64,000 nt of DNA, from positions 248,001 to 312,000 of the forward strand of contig NZ_FNBD01000003.1 of assembly GCF_900102165.1 (NCBI RefSeq), in the 5' to 3' direction. The position numbers were made by a program, and so were the translations under genes. This document shows positions 54,000-63,664 of this stretch, piece by piece; position 1 is the first letter of the stretch; each line of letters starts with the position of its first letter. Below the pieces are notes generated by a model. The model made no database searches, had not been told where the DNA came from, and worked only from the letters and a program-made list of their open reading frames with translations. The stretch comes from Cellulophaga baltica (GTDB taxonomy: Bacteria > Bacteroidota > Bacteroidia > Flavobacteriales > Flavobacteriaceae).

Positions 54000-54932
54000 A
54001 TGCAGGTAATTTTAGGAGCAAACGGAATTATAGGAGAAGAATTGGCAAAAGAATTACGCGCCAAATACACGCAAGACATCACACTTATGGGGCGCACTCC
54101 CAAAAAGGTGCACCCAGAAGATTTATTATTTAAAGGCGATTTATTACATCCTGAAGACGTACATAAGGCATTGGAAAATGCAACTATTGCGTATATGACC
54201 GTAGGCTTACCTTATAAATCTTCGGTTTGGTTGAGCGATTGGCCAAAAATTATGAAAAATGTTATTGCAGCCTGCAAAGCTAATAATTGTAAGCTTGTTT
54301 ATTTTGATAATACATATGCATATGCTCAGGATCGTAAAATACAACGCGAGGATTCTCCTTTTGCTTCAAAAGGAAAAAAAGGAATCGCTAAAAAAATTGC
54401 GGCAGAACTACTTTTAAAAGCCATTGAGGAAAACGAAATTGAAGCGGTAATTTGTAGGGCACCAGAATTTTATGGTCCTGGAAAAACACAAGGACTTACC
54501 AATGCTTTAGTTTTTGAAAAATTAAGGGCACATAAGGAACCTAAAGTATTTTTAAGAGATGATGTGGTACGCACACTTATTTACACCCCAGATGCTAGTA
54601 AAGCTATGGCGCTACTGGGCAATACTCCTGATACTTTTGGACAAACATGGCATCTTCCTTGTGATGACCATCGGTTAACGTACAAAGAACTATTTGCAGA
54701 AATCTCTACACAACTAGGCCGTACCATTAGCTATGGTATTTTAAGTGCCATTACCTTAAAAATAGGCGCACTTTTTAATGCTAATTTAAAAGAAACCCAA
54801 GAGTTACTGCCGAGGTATATGATTGATAATATTTTTGATTCCTCAAAATTTAAGGAGCGGTTTCCAGATTTTAAGGTGACTTCCTATTCCCAAGGTATTA
54901 AAGAAATACTACATAGTTTTGGCATACAATAA
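54000..54932 (+). CDS. NAD-dependent epimerase/dehydratase (extended SDR)
   Basis: A 310-residue Rossmann-fold enzyme. It opens MQVILGANGIIGEELAKEL with the GxxGxxG NAD(P) motif and has a GDLLHPEDVHKALEN segment. YFDNTYAYAQD takes the place of the usual YxxxK region, and CRAPEFYGPGKTQ and RDDVVRTLIYTPD follow. It may act on nucleotide sugars, ketones or alcohols. The start at 54000 brings the Rossmann strand to the N-terminus; ATG 53979 adds seven residues and cannot be excluded. It is 44 nt upstream of the nucleotidyltransferase gene. Confidence 0.85.
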   Translation: MQVILGANGIIGEELAKELRAKYTQDITLMGRTPKKVHPEDLLFKGDLLHPEDVHKALENATIAYMTVGLPYKSSVWLSDWPKIMKNVIAACKANNCKLVYFDNTYAYAQDRKIQREDSPFASKGKKGIAKKIAAELLLKAIEENEIEAVICRAPEFYGPGKTQGLTNALVFEKLRAHKEPKVFLRDDVVRTLIYTPDASKAMALLGNTPDTFGQTWHLPCDDHRLTYKELFAEISTQLGRTISYGILSAITLKIGALFNANLKETQELLPRYMIDNIFDSSKFKERFPDFKVTSYSQGIKEILHSFGIQ

Positions 54933-54976
54933 CGATGGCTACAACTTCTATTGATGACTAATAGATACACCTCAAC

Positions 54977-55528
54977 ATGATCTCAACGCTAGAACAACAA
55001 CTGATACGGTATATTAGAGCAGATGCTTGGATGCTTGCTATTTTGGCAACTGTACGCGATGTAGCCTTGCAAGATTGTTGGATTGGTGCTGGCTTTGTAC
55101 GTAATAAAATCTGGGATGTATTGCATGGCTTTGCACGTACACCATTAAATGATATTGATGTTATTTATTTTGACCGTAGCAACACCACTAAAGTAAAAGA
55201 CCAAGAAATTGAAACACGATTAAAAGCCCTTCACCCGACACTAAACTGGTCTGTTAAAAACCAAGCAAGAATGCATCTAAGAAATGGACAGCTTCCCTAT
55301 GCCTCCTGTGAAGAAGCAATTTCTTATTGGCCAGAAACGGCAACGGCCATTGCGGTACGTTTAACTACTCTTGATAAGCTAGCCTATTGTGCCCCTTATG
55401 GTTTAGAAGATTTGTTTTTATTGATAGTTAAACCTACTCCAAATTTTGATGTAAACCAATACCGTGATCGGATACATAAAAAATCATGGCAGCGTAGGTG
55501 GCACCAGTTAACGGTGCAAACCGAATAA
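54977..55528 (+). CDS. Nucleotidyltransferase family protein (DUF925-like)
   Basis: A 183-residue protein of the nucleotidyltransferase-fold family DUF925. The core is WIGAGFVRNKIWDVLHGFARTPLNDIDVIYFD, with the two acidic residues of DIDVIYFD as metal ligands. SVKNQARMHLRNGQLPYAS and PETATAIAVRLT follow. Proteins of this type are widespread in bacteria and poorly studied. It is probably cotranscribed with the epimerase-like gene. No toxin-like partner is visible. Confidence 0.85.
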   Translation: MISTLEQQLIRYIRADAWMLAILATVRDVALQDCWIGAGFVRNKIWDVLHGFARTPLNDIDVIYFDRSNTTKVKDQEIETRLKALHPTLNWSVKNQARMHLRNGQLPYASCEEAISYWPETATAIAVRLTTLDKLAYCAPYGLEDLFLLIVKPTPNFDVNQYRDRIHKKSWQRRWHQLTVQTE

Positions 55529-55547
55529 AGAGGAAAACAAGGATACC

Positions 55548-56180
55548 TTACTTTTTTAGTAATGCGAGTTTTATTCCTAGCGCAACAAAAATTCCGCCTG
55601 TTACCTTATCCAACCACATTTTTATTTTATAATTTTTTCTAATGCGATGCGATAATTTTGACGCAAATAAGGCCAAAATTAAACACCAGATGGTTCCCGT
55701 TAATAAAAAGGTGAAGCCAAGAATTAGAAATGGAAGTGAGCTTTGCACATACTCAGGATCTATAAATTGTGGTAAAAAAGCTAGGAAAAATAAGGCTACT
55801 TTCGGATTTAAAATATTGGTCAGTACTCCAGAAAAATAAATTTTTCTATAATTTACCCGCTTCGTTTCATTCCCTAACTCAAATTTTTCATCTGCTCTTT
55901 TAAAAATTGTTTTAAGTCCCAAAAAAATAAGATAAGCAGCACCTAAATATTTAACAATTTCAAAAGCCGCAGCAGATTTAGCAAGGAGTATAGACAGGCC
56001 TAAGGTGGCAAAAATGATATGGAAAATAGCGCCTGTAGAAATCCCTAATGCAGATAAAATTCCAGCCTTTTTTCCTTGAGCTATACTTCTGCCAAGAATA
56101 TACATGGTGTCTGCTCCTGGGGTTATATTCATAAGTAATCCCGCGAGTAAAAAAGCCTCAAAATTTATGATTCCGAACAT
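55548..56180 (-). CDS. LysE family amino-acid exporter
   Basis: A 210-residue translocator of the LysE/RhtB family with about six membrane segments. The start has FLLAGLLMNITPGADTMYILGRSIAQGKKAGI, the hallmark, and FFSGVLTNILNPKVALFFLAFLPQF is the second conserved block. These proteins export amino acids such as lysine, threonine or homoserine lactones. It begins 4 nt after the stop of the GNAT gene. Confidence 0.92.
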   Translation of the reverse strand: MFGIINFEAFLLAGLLMNITPGADTMYILGRSIAQGKKAGILSALGISTGAIFHIIFATLGLSILLAKSAAAFEIVKYLGAAYLIFLGLKTIFKRADEKFELGNETKRVNYRKIYFSGVLTNILNPKVALFFLAFLPQFIDPEYVQSSLPFLILGFTFLLTGTIWCLILALFASKLSHRIRKNYKIKMWLDKVTGGIFVALGIKLALLKK

Positions 56181-56184
56181 GCTA

Positions 56185-56712
56185 TTATTTACTTGAATTT
56201 AATTCTCTAACCATTCTATGCATTCCTTTCAGCTCTTCTTTAAAATACGGAATCTCTAGCCTTGTTTTGCTATGATAGCTAAAACCTAGTTTTTCATAGA
56301 AAGCAATAGCATTTAGGTTGGTATCAATCACCGCTAAAAATAGTTTTTTAGTCCCGCGCGCTTCTAGCTTTTCTATAAGGGTGCCTAGTGCCCATTTTCC
56401 AATTCCTAATCCTTTACATTCTGGAAGTAAGTATATTTTTTCCAATACTACGGAATGGTCAAAAGACAAATCTGTTGACGAAGTTGTTTTAATTTTAAGA
56501 AAACCCACTTGCTTTAATTTATGTTCTATAAAAAAATACTCGGTAGTATCATCGGCTAAGTCGGCCATTATCCTTTCTACACTAAATTCCTGTTCTAGAT
56601 ACCATTCTAAGCCGCCTTCATTCCAATGGTCATGAAAATTTAGCGCATACGCATCGGTACAGATTTTCTTTAAATCCATATACTCCGTTGCTGATGCTTT
56701 TTTTAGATTCAT
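56185..56712 (-). CDS. GNAT acetyltransferase
   Basis: A 175-residue acetyltransferase. Seen are YLLPECKGLGIGKWALGTLIEKLE as the acetyl-CoA loop (the QxxGxG pattern is CKGLGIGK) and LAVIDTNLNAIAFYEKLGFSYHSKTRLEIPYFKEELKGMHRMV at the end. It resembles spermidine or protein N-acetyltransferases of this size; the substrate is unknown. It lies between a lipoprotein gene (2 nt) and the LysE gene (4 nt), so the three form one operon. Confidence 0.88.
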   Translation of the reverse strand: MNLKKASATEYMDLKKICTDAYALNFHDHWNEGGLEWYLEQEFSVERIMADLADDTTEYFFIEHKLKQVGFLKIKTTSSTDLSFDHSVVLEKIYLLPECKGLGIGKWALGTLIEKLEARGTKKLFLAVIDTNLNAIAFYEKLGFSYHSKTRLEIPYFKEELKGMHRMVRELNSSK

Positions 56713-56714
56713 GA

Positions 56715-57389
56715 TTAATTTTTTATAAAAAACTCATATTCATTGGTCGTCATTAGAAAAGACTGGTATGGTTCTATTGCCTGTTCATCTTCCTCATCAT
56801 AAGTAGCAAATAGTTCATCAATAGCATTTACCTTAATTGTATGGAGTTCCATATCTGGAAAATAATATAATTTGTTCGGGTCACTGATTAATACCAAGCT
56901 GCCCCTTTGCTTTTTAGCATAGTAATGAACGGCCGTTGAAGATTGTTCTATACGTTCAAAGACACCTTCTTCGGCTATTTCTTTTTCAATACCACAGCCA
57001 TGTTCTACTATTTTAAAAGGAATAGTTTCTGGAAACTCGATGGGCTCTTTAGCCGCAATCTCAAAACGTATGTCTGTAACGTAACAGTCGGGCGCACCAC
57101 AATCAAATCCGTGAAGATTAAAAGGAAGCTCAAACACAATCCTGTCCTCTACTTGCTCTACAAGCCCTCTGAGGTACAGCTCTTGTAATATACTAGATTT
57201 TAGAAGTTCATTGGGTTTAGATTTGAGAAGCTGATTTCGTAAAGCGTTTTGTGTTTCTTCGAAAGACAATTTGCTTGTAATTATACTGTCAGATGCGGGA
57301 GTTATCGGTACGCTATTTTCTATATTTTTTATTTTGGTGGAACAAGACATAAATATTACGCTACATAAGAAAAAAGCAAATTTCATCAT
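56715..57389 (-). CDS. Hypothetical lipoprotein
   Basis: A 224-residue secreted lipoprotein: signal MMKFAFFLCSVIFMSC with lipobox FMSC. The mature part has FDCGAPDCYVTDI and an E/P-rich strand region (AKEPIEFPETIPFKIVEHGCGIE) with four cysteines. I do not recognise the family. It is the first gene of a small minus-strand operon with GNAT and LysE genes. Confidence 0.7.
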   Translation of the reverse strand: MMKFAFFLCSVIFMSCSTKIKNIENSVPITPASDSIITSKLSFEETQNALRNQLLKSKPNELLKSSILQELYLRGLVEQVEDRIVFELPFNLHGFDCGAPDCYVTDIRFEIAAKEPIEFPETIPFKIVEHGCGIEKEIAEEGVFERIEQSSTAVHYYAKKQRGSLVLISDPNKLYYFPDMELHTIKVNAIDELFATYDEEDEQAIEPYQSFLMTTNEYEFFIKN

Positions 57390-57444
57390 ACTATTTTTGG
57401 TGTTATCCTATTCCGTTAAAGTACTGAAAGAAACTAAGATACTG

Positions 57445-57987
57445 CTACAGACTTTTTATGTGCGCTTCGTATTCGGTTATTTTAGCGGCTAATCGTTTAC
57501 GTAAATACGCATTTTTATCCCCTAAAGTATTCAAAATTAGCGTAGCCTCTTCACTGTACGCTACAACCTTCTCTTGGCTCCAATGGCTTGGCGGATGCTG
57601 TAAGTTGGTGATGCGGTCTGCTAATTTCACCAATCCTACCTCTTTTTCTAAGCTATTAATTCGCCTTAAGCTATCCAACATCCTCTCTTGCTTTGAAGGT
57701 AACTTTTCATCTTTAGTTAGTGCTCTTACCGCCGCTGCTATTGGTGCTCCAAATTTATTTTTAATTTCATCAAAGTCAGCACTCGTATCTTCAAGGGCAT
57801 CATGAAGTATGGCAATTTGAAGCGCAAAATCAAGATCAAAACTATCGTCATGATGGTAAGCTAGCAGCACTTCCATGGCCACATTGGAGATATGCAAGAG
57901 GTAGTTCGCATTGGTTCCAGGCACTTTTTGTTCGCTGTGTTTTTCTCCAGCAAATTTCATCGCTTCCTGATATAGTTCTTGTGTCAT
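57445..57987 (-). CDS. HD-domain phosphohydrolase (SpoT/RelA hydrolase-like)
   Basis: A 180-residue HD hydrolase related to the ppGpp-hydrolase half of SpoT. Metal residues are seen as His in NYLLHISNV, the HD pair in ILHDALEDT, and Asp in VKLADRITNLQ. Small proteins of this type (MESH1/SAH-like) may hydrolyse (p)ppGpp or other nucleotides. The ATG at 57987 gives the usual start MTQELYQEAMKFAGEKHSEQ; a longer frame upstream adds 20 residues of poor similarity. It probably acts in the cytosol. Confidence 0.88.
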   Translation of the reverse strand: MTQELYQEAMKFAGEKHSEQKVPGTNANYLLHISNVAMEVLLAYHHDDSFDLDFALQIAILHDALEDTSADFDEIKNKFGAPIAAAVRALTKDEKLPSKQERMLDSLRRINSLEKEVGLVKLADRITNLQHPPSHWSQEKVVAYSEEATLILNTLGDKNAYLRKRLAAKITEYEAHIKSL

Positions 57988-58090
57988 TTTATGCTTATTT
58001 AGATACTTAACTGCTGCCGTCTTATAGATGAAACGCTTCCTATACATACGTTAGCCGTTTAAGTTAATCTAAATTTTTGAAAATCATTCA

Positions 58091-58504
58091 TTAGTATGCT
58101 CTACGGCGATTGTTTTTTACAAGCTCTATTTTATCGTCACCTAGTTGGTGCACTTCCCAAGTATATTCAAACTTTCCTCCATAAGAATAGATATCTATTG
58201 TTTCCTGATCCTTATTATATTCATATTTCCCCCAATGATCAGTGCGTCTGGCTATATAATTTCCACATCTATTTGGGCCATTCAAATTAGTTGAATAACT
58301 TCTATAAACTCCACTTTTTCTAAAATTCATGATTAGTGAACCTCTCCCAGGTTCCGATCTGGTATACACAACGACATCTTTACTTTCGCTGGGTATGGGA
58401 GATTGTGACCAATAGCCTAAGATATCAAAATTTAAGATTGGCTCTTCCTGTGCTGATACTGAGAAAGCTGATAGCACTAAAATAAAAATAATTATTTGTC
58501 TCAT
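58091..58504 (-). CDS. Small secreted protein of unknown function
   Basis: A 137-residue exported protein with a signal peptide (MRQIIIFILVLSAFSVSA, then Q). The mature part is a small beta protein (ILGYWSQSPIPS, SLIMNFRKSGVYRSYS, IDIYSYGGKFEYTWEV) that looks lipocalin-like, but I cannot assign a family. It is a single gene with AT-rich flanks. Confidence 0.7.
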   Translation of the reverse strand: MRQIIIFILVLSAFSVSAQEEPILNFDILGYWSQSPIPSESKDVVVYTRSEPGRGSLIMNFRKSGVYRSYSTNLNGPNRCGNYIARRTDHWGKYEYNKDQETIDIYSYGGKFEYTWEVHQLGDDKIELVKNNRRRAY

Positions 58505-58623
58505 GAAAAATCATATTCCAAAAATTATACCAAGATGTACGCAATGGTTTTACTCTTTTATTTATTACCTAGTCTCTATTCTCTTAAAAAGGCTTCTTTC
58601 TAAGTGTTTTTCTATATCCCGTT

Positions 58624-58971
58624 TCACGCAAAGACCCTTTTTTTACTTAAGAGTTCTGTTGCTCTTTTGGCTTTTTCAAAATCTGCATCTATAAGCCAAA
58701 TTTTCAAATCTCTTTTATCCATGTTAAGATTTAAATATGCTTTATTCTTATATATTTTAGCAGAACCACTTCCAACAAAAAACTCGACAACAACCGTAAA
58801 AGCAGAAAACCACCAGTTGGCTTTTTCCGCATTCAGCGCTACCTTATTTAATGAACTAAAGGAGTATGATCCATTATTTTTTGGGTCAGACAGGTCTATG
58901 ACTTCAAATTCATCCGTTTTAAAGACTATTTTTAGTTCTGGCTGATTTCTTAAATCTACGGTTTCTTCCAT
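58624..58971 (-). CDS. Hypothetical small protein
   Basis: A 115-residue protein of unknown function. The Met at 58971 (EETVDLRNQPELKIVF) gives the best start; Mets at 58995 and 59049 are possible. The protein has acidic strands (KTDEFEVIDLSDPKNNGSYSF) and a hydrophobic middle (WWFSAFTVVVEFFVG) that may lie in the core or membrane. No motif was recognised. It is next to the repeat array, and nothing links the two. Confidence 0.5.
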   Translation of the reverse strand: MEETVDLRNQPELKIVFKTDEFEVIDLSDPKNNGSYSFSSLNKVALNAEKANWWFSAFTVVVEFFVGSGSAKIYKNKAYLNLNMDKRDLKIWLIDADFEKAKRATELLSKKRVFA

Positions 58972-59333
58972 TTTTATTTTTTTATCGTAAAACATATTTA
59001 TAGTTGTAAGTGGCACTGGCGTAATTTGCACTACTTGCGCCCTGCCCATTGTTATAGTTTTGATGCTTGAAACAGATTTATAATTCCACTCAACCTGAAT
59101 TAGGAGCGACTCTTAATATTCGCTTATCATGGTACAGAGTTTGTATGCTACATATAACCTCTACAATTTTACGCCATGTCTTAAAAATAGAAAAAAATTT
59201 CTACACAGCACCTATTTACTCCTTTTCCTTATCAATTGTGCTACTATTCTCAGATAGCTCTAAAAAAAAGGCCTTAGATTACTTATTAAAAAACCAGCGG
59301 TGTATCAATAATTTATGTGGTTCTCATGAAAAC
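58972..59333. other. Non-coding flank left of the repeat array
   Basis: About 360 bp without a supported gene. One long open frame runs rightwards into the first repeat copy, but it has no family likeness, no ATG context and shares its end with the repeat, so I treat it as chance. No terminator or RNA was recognised. Confidence 0.4.
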
Positions 59334-61056
59334 TTCTCGATACTAATTATTCTTCCGATAACGCTCCAGACTAATTCACTCGAAGTGACATCATGATTTC
59401 AAAGACAGTTTTTGAAAATTCAACAACCGTTCATAAAAACATCGGGGTTACCAAAAAGAGAGTGTCAGTTCGAGTGGCGCTTGTGTAGTGCAAGCGAAAT
59501 AAGCGTTGTATCGAGAACCTTTGAACAAACAAGGACTTCTCGATACTAATTATTCTTCCGCTAACGCTCCAGACTAATTCACTCGAAGTGACATTGCGAT
59601 TTCTACAAGGGTCCTTGAATATTCAACAACCGTTCATAAAAACATCAAGGTTACCAAAAAAGGAGACCGTCAGTTCGAGTGGCGCCTGTGTAGTGCAAAC
59701 GAAATAAGCGTTGTATCGAGAACCTTTGTACACACAAGGACTTCTCGATACTAAGTATTCCTCCGCTAACGCTCCAAAATAATTCACTCGAAGTGACATT
59801 GCGATTTCTACAAGGGTCCTTGAATATTCGACAACCGTTCACGAAATAACTTAGACTAGAATTAACACCAAACTGTCAGTTCAATTAGCGCTTGTGTAGT
59901 GCAAACGAAATAAGTGTTGTATCGAGAACTTTGTACACACAAGGACTTCTCGATACTAAGTATTCCTTCGCTAACGCTCCAAAATAATTCACTCCAAGTG
60001 ACATTGCGATTTCAACAACAGTCCTTGAAAATTCAACAAGCGTTCATAAAAAAATTGAGGTTATCAAAAAACGAAACTGTCAGTTCGAGTGGCGCCTGTG
60101 TAGTGCAAGCGAAATAAGCGTTGTATCGAGAACCTTCAAACACACAAGGACTTCTCGATACAAATTACTCCTCCGCTAAGGCTCCAAAATAATTCACTCC
60201 AAGTGACATTGCGATTTCAACGATAGTCCTTGAATATTCAACAACCGTTCACGAAATAACTTAGACTAGAATCAACACCAAACTGTCAGTTCGAGTGGCG
60301 CTTGTGTAGTGCAAACGAAATAAGCGTTGTATAGAGAACCTTTGAACACACAAAGACTTCTCGATACTAAGTACTCCTCCGCTAACGCTCCAAACTAATT
60401 CACTCGAAGTGACATCATGATTTCAATAACAGTTAATGAAAATTCAACAACCGTTCATAAAAAAATTGAGGTTATCAAAAAACGAGACCGTCAGCTTGAG
60501 TGGCGCTTGTGTAGTGCGAGCGAAATAAGCGTTGTATCGAGAACCTTTCAACACACAAGGACTTCTCCATATTAACCACTCCTCCGCTAAAGCTCCAAAA
60601 TAATTCACTCCACGTGACATTGCGATTTCAACGACAGTCCTTGAATATTCAACAAGTTCATAAAAAACATCGGGGTTACCAAAAAACGAGACCGTCAGTT
60701 CGAGTGGCGCTTGTGTAGTGCAAACGAAATAAGCGTTTTATCGAGAACCTTTGAACACACAAAGACTTCTCGATACTAAGTATTCTTCCGCTAACGCTCC
60801 CAAATAATTCACTCGAAGTGACATCATGATTTCAACAACTACCCTCAAAAATTCAACAACCATTCATAAAAACATCGGGGTTACCAAAAAACGAGACCGT
60901 CAGTTCGAGTGGCGCTTGTTTAGTGCAAACGAAATAAGCGTTGTATCGAGAACCTTTAAACACAAAAAGACTTCTCGATACAAATGATATTTTCGCTAAT
61001 GCTCCAAAATAATTCACTCGAAGTGACATCATGATTTCAACAACAGTTCTTTAAAC
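59334..61056. repeat. Tandem array of a 205-bp nested palindromic element (about 8.4 copies)
   Basis: Nine copies of TTCTCGATAC begin at 59334, 59537, 59742, 59947, 60152, 60358, 60563 (TTCTCCATAT variant), 60767 and 60972, spaced 203-206 bp. Within each unit three nested inverted arms occur: TTCTCGATAC/GTATCGAGAA, AACGCT/AGCGTT and CACTCGAAGTGAC/GTCAGTTCGAGTG. In addition CACTCGAAGTG folds on itself. There are nine left halves and eight right halves, so the array starts and ends with a left half. The linker between units is about 19 nt (CCTTTGAACACACAAGGAC). Copies differ by a few substitutions. No ORF is kept from unit to unit, since 205 is not a multiple of 3. Confidence 0.95.
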
Positions 61057-61219
61057 AAGAACTACAGCTACAATCACAGGACTAATTATAACAAGCACAT
61101 GTTTGCTATATTCCTTACATTGCATACCTGAAACCTATTACGAAGGTATTTCTAAGCTTAGGTATAAGTGTACTTTTTATATCCCTAGCCTAAATGAATA
61201 CTTTGGAACACTCCTTTTG

Positions 61220-62215
61220 ATGAGAAAAAACAGCCTATTTCCTGTCCTACTTCTTTTATGTCTTGTACAATCATGTGCCGAACGAAAAGATATAGACCTT
61301 ACTGGGTTTAGTTTATCACATTTTAGAACTATTGAAGAACAATATACCGGCGGAGAAATTATAGATCCTAGCGTCTATGCGCTTTCGGAGGATTATGATA
61401 TCATCTCTTTTATTCTAAAAGACCAAACAGTTCCAAATTTAGACCTTATTGTACGTTATGTGTATGCAAAAAAAGACTCGGTGGTTGCAGAAATTAGGTA
61501 TGAATTAGATACAGACGATACCTACCAAAAGAAAAGCCTAGCATTCCGGAAAGCGCTTGCAGATCACTTTAGAAACGTAGCGAAAATAACAAGTGCCACC
61601 AATACAAAGAAAGCGGAGCATGGCACATTTGACGCTCAAACCCCTATTAATGATATTGATGACTATTACAAAATAATCTACTGGACAGAAGAGTATGTAA
61701 ACACCACACTACTCTTGCAAATGTCTAACACCCTACAACCAGAAACAAACACCTACCCCAACCATAAAGTTCATCTCACCTACCAACTAGAATCAGAGCA
61801 CAACACCATGCCAAAGAGCAGCCTTATTGGCCATAAGGAATTGGAAAATCAGGTTTCTAAAATGCCAAAATTTAGCAATGCCACCAGGATACCCTTACTA
61901 CCTGAATGTATAAACACGCCCACAGAAGACTGCTTTTGTACTACCATAAATAATAAAGTGTTAGCACTCGCTAAACAAAAAGGGGTCGCCTTAGTTGCAG
62001 ATACTCTTATTATTGGTGTTCGGGTAAACAAAGAGGGCGTCCCATCATTATTCAGGACCAAAAGTACCAACCCAAAACTACCCGAAATATGTGAAACGGT
62101 TATCGCTTCGCTTACCAACGTTGAACCCTCTTATAGTAGCGATAATGAAGCCTATGTGACCTCCTCATATTCTTGGTATATTATATTTAAAGACGATGAA
62201 ATTGTAATTCAGTAA
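61220..62215 (+). CDS. Hypothetical lipoprotein
   Basis: A 331-residue lipoprotein from ATG 61220 (signal RKNSLFPVLLLLCLVQSC, lipobox VQSC). The protein has a long region with FSLSHFRTIEEQYTGGEI and many charged and Thr-rich segments. Toward the C-terminus are LPECINTPTEDCFCTTIN and TLIIGVRVNKEGVPSLF, the latter like TonB C-terminal or periplasmic-energiser domains, though this is uncertain. The ATG chosen starts the signal peptide; the longer frame upstream is not supported. It is the first gene right of the repeat array. Confidence 0.65.
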   Translation: MRKNSLFPVLLLLCLVQSCAERKDIDLTGFSLSHFRTIEEQYTGGEIIDPSVYALSEDYDIISFILKDQTVPNLDLIVRYVYAKKDSVVAEIRYELDTDDTYQKKSLAFRKALADHFRNVAKITSATNTKKAEHGTFDAQTPINDIDDYYKIIYWTEEYVNTTLLLQMSNTLQPETNTYPNHKVHLTYQLESEHNTMPKSSLIGHKELENQVSKMPKFSNATRIPLLPECINTPTEDCFCTTINNKVLALAKQKGVALVADTLIIGVRVNKEGVPSLFRTKSTNPKLPEICETVIASLTNVEPSYSSDNEAYVTSSYSWYIIFKDDEIVIQ

Positions 62216-62325
62216 TACATAGTAAACGGCACCCATTGATGCTCCATATTACTTGCCCTGCAATTAATGCGTAAAACAAGCGCTATAATTATGTATTTTA
62301 GACCCTAATTGAGCATAAAGGTGCT

Positions 62326-62928
62326 ATGAATAAAAAAATTATCGCAGTTATACTATTATATCTAGTTCAGTTTATGGCCAGCTCCTGTGTCATCGATTGC
62401 GGTTGTGAGGATAAAAAAACTTTTGATAAATTATATGATGAAGTACGCCTAGAACTGTGGGATATGAACATATATCCATTCACACCATTGGAGGACAAAA
62501 ACAATGCTGACAAGCTAGATTTTGGCCTCACTATGATGGTTACTTATAATGTAGCACAAATTGGCGCAGTACAACAGAAATTAAGATTTAATAGCCTTGG
62601 TTTTACTACTGCAAACGCCTGTAGTTGCGCTAGTGATGAATATATTGCCACAGACCCTATTACCTCCTTCCAAATTATGGCTATGGATACTGCAACGGAA
62701 GAAATAACAGATGTTACCCACCAGTTTATAACTTATAATTATGATGACGAGCCCATAACCATAAATGAATACCGCGAGATTTACTATTACGAGCCTGATG
62801 ATGTTGTTTTTAGATTAATAGATGTTTACTATTTTCCTAACACCGTTCAGTTTGAGGTTAAGGCTAATTTAGCTTCTGGTAGGATTATCAGTCAAAAGAC
62901 CCCCGTTGTAACATTTGTTCATCAATAA
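62326..62928 (+). CDS. DUF5034-like lipoprotein
   Basis: A 200-residue lipoprotein (signal KKIIAVILLYLVQFMASSC with lipobox MASSC). It starts with CVIDCGCEDKKTF and has a beta-sandwich-like chain with ACSCASDEYIATDPITSFQIMAM. This resembles DUF5034 proteins of Bacteroidetes; I give this as likely, not certain. The function is unknown. A TATTTTAG near-consensus -7 box lies about 28 nt upstream. Confidence 0.6.
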   Translation: MNKKIIAVILLYLVQFMASSCVIDCGCEDKKTFDKLYDEVRLELWDMNIYPFTPLEDKNNADKLDFGLTMMVTYNVAQIGAVQQKLRFNSLGFTTANACSCASDEYIATDPITSFQIMAMDTATEEITDVTHQFITYNYDDEPITINEYREIYYYEPDDVVFRLIDVYYFPNTVQFEVKANLASGRIISQKTPVVTFVHQ

Positions 62929-62954
62929 ATGTAATTATATTGAGCATCATAAAA

Positions 62955-63656
62955 ATGAGCAATAAACAAGAGCAACTTGAAAATAGAGGATATCTAGAAA
63001 CTGGAATTGACTCTCAGTATTTAAACAGCTCATTTGAACAAAAAATTACATTACTAAGAAGTAAAATAGCCACAGAAAGAACCCTAGGAGCACGATTGTT
63101 AAAAGAGGATAAAGGGGCAAAAACAACAGAACTTCTTATTAACGCTCTAAAAAACGAAAAAAAATTATATCCAAAAATTGAAATTTGTAATACCCTATCT
63201 ACGTTCAGTCCACTAGTGATACCTCTGCTCATCGAATGTTTAGGGAAAATTGGAACTAATCAGCATAAAAAAATACCTGAAAAAGAATTTTCAAAAGATA
63301 GCTATCCGTTGCCAAGAGATATTGCGAGTAGAACTTTAATTAGAATAGGAGATAAAGCAATTCCTGAATTATTAACAGCATTAGAAACTACAGATATGAT
63401 TGCTTTGAGCGAATTAATTGATACTATCGGTCATATCAACTTCAATTTTAAAACAAAGAACATATACAAACCGCTCCAATCTTGCTATTATAGAAATACA
63501 GCAGATGAGGTAATCACATGGAAAATTATCCGAGCCTTTAGCGGAATACAGGAAAGTGAAGCCTTCTTAAAGAAATTATATTCTGAGGTTAAAAAAGACG
63601 GCCTTAAAAGAGAAATAAAACGAAGCCTCCGACTAATTGAACTAAATAAGAAATAA
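62955..63656 (+). CDS. HEAT-repeat-like protein
   Basis: A 233-residue soluble all-helical protein. Segments such as EICNTLSTFSPLVIPLLIECL, ASRTLIRIGDKAIPELLTALE and LSELIDTIGHIN are spaced like HEAT or PBS-lyase repeats. These form binding scaffolds, and the partner is unknown. ATG 62955 (SNKQEQLENRGY) is preferred over the TTG 15 nt upstream. No signal peptide. The following lipoprotein gene is 8 nt downstream. Confidence 0.7.
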   Translation: MSNKQEQLENRGYLETGIDSQYLNSSFEQKITLLRSKIATERTLGARLLKEDKGAKTTELLINALKNEKKLYPKIEICNTLSTFSPLVIPLLIECLGKIGTNQHKKIPEKEFSKDSYPLPRDIASRTLIRIGDKAIPELLTALETTDMIALSELIDTIGHINFNFKTKNIYKPLQSCYYRNTADEVITWKIIRAFSGIQESEAFLKKLYSEVKKDGLKREIKRSLRLIELNKK

Positions 63657-63664
63657 AAATCATC

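Noticed and set aside
59067-59396. Small gene of about 109 residues left of the array
   Set aside because: Its end lies inside the first repeat copy, it has no ATG-led start or family likeness, and other repeats give similar chance frames.
59651-60117. Short open frames inside the palindromic array
   Set aside because: They are not kept from copy to copy, since the period is not a multiple of three.
59334-61056. CRISPR array
   Set aside because: Units are 205 bp with nested palindromes and near-identical interiors; there are no unique spacers of 25-40 bp and no cas genes nearby.
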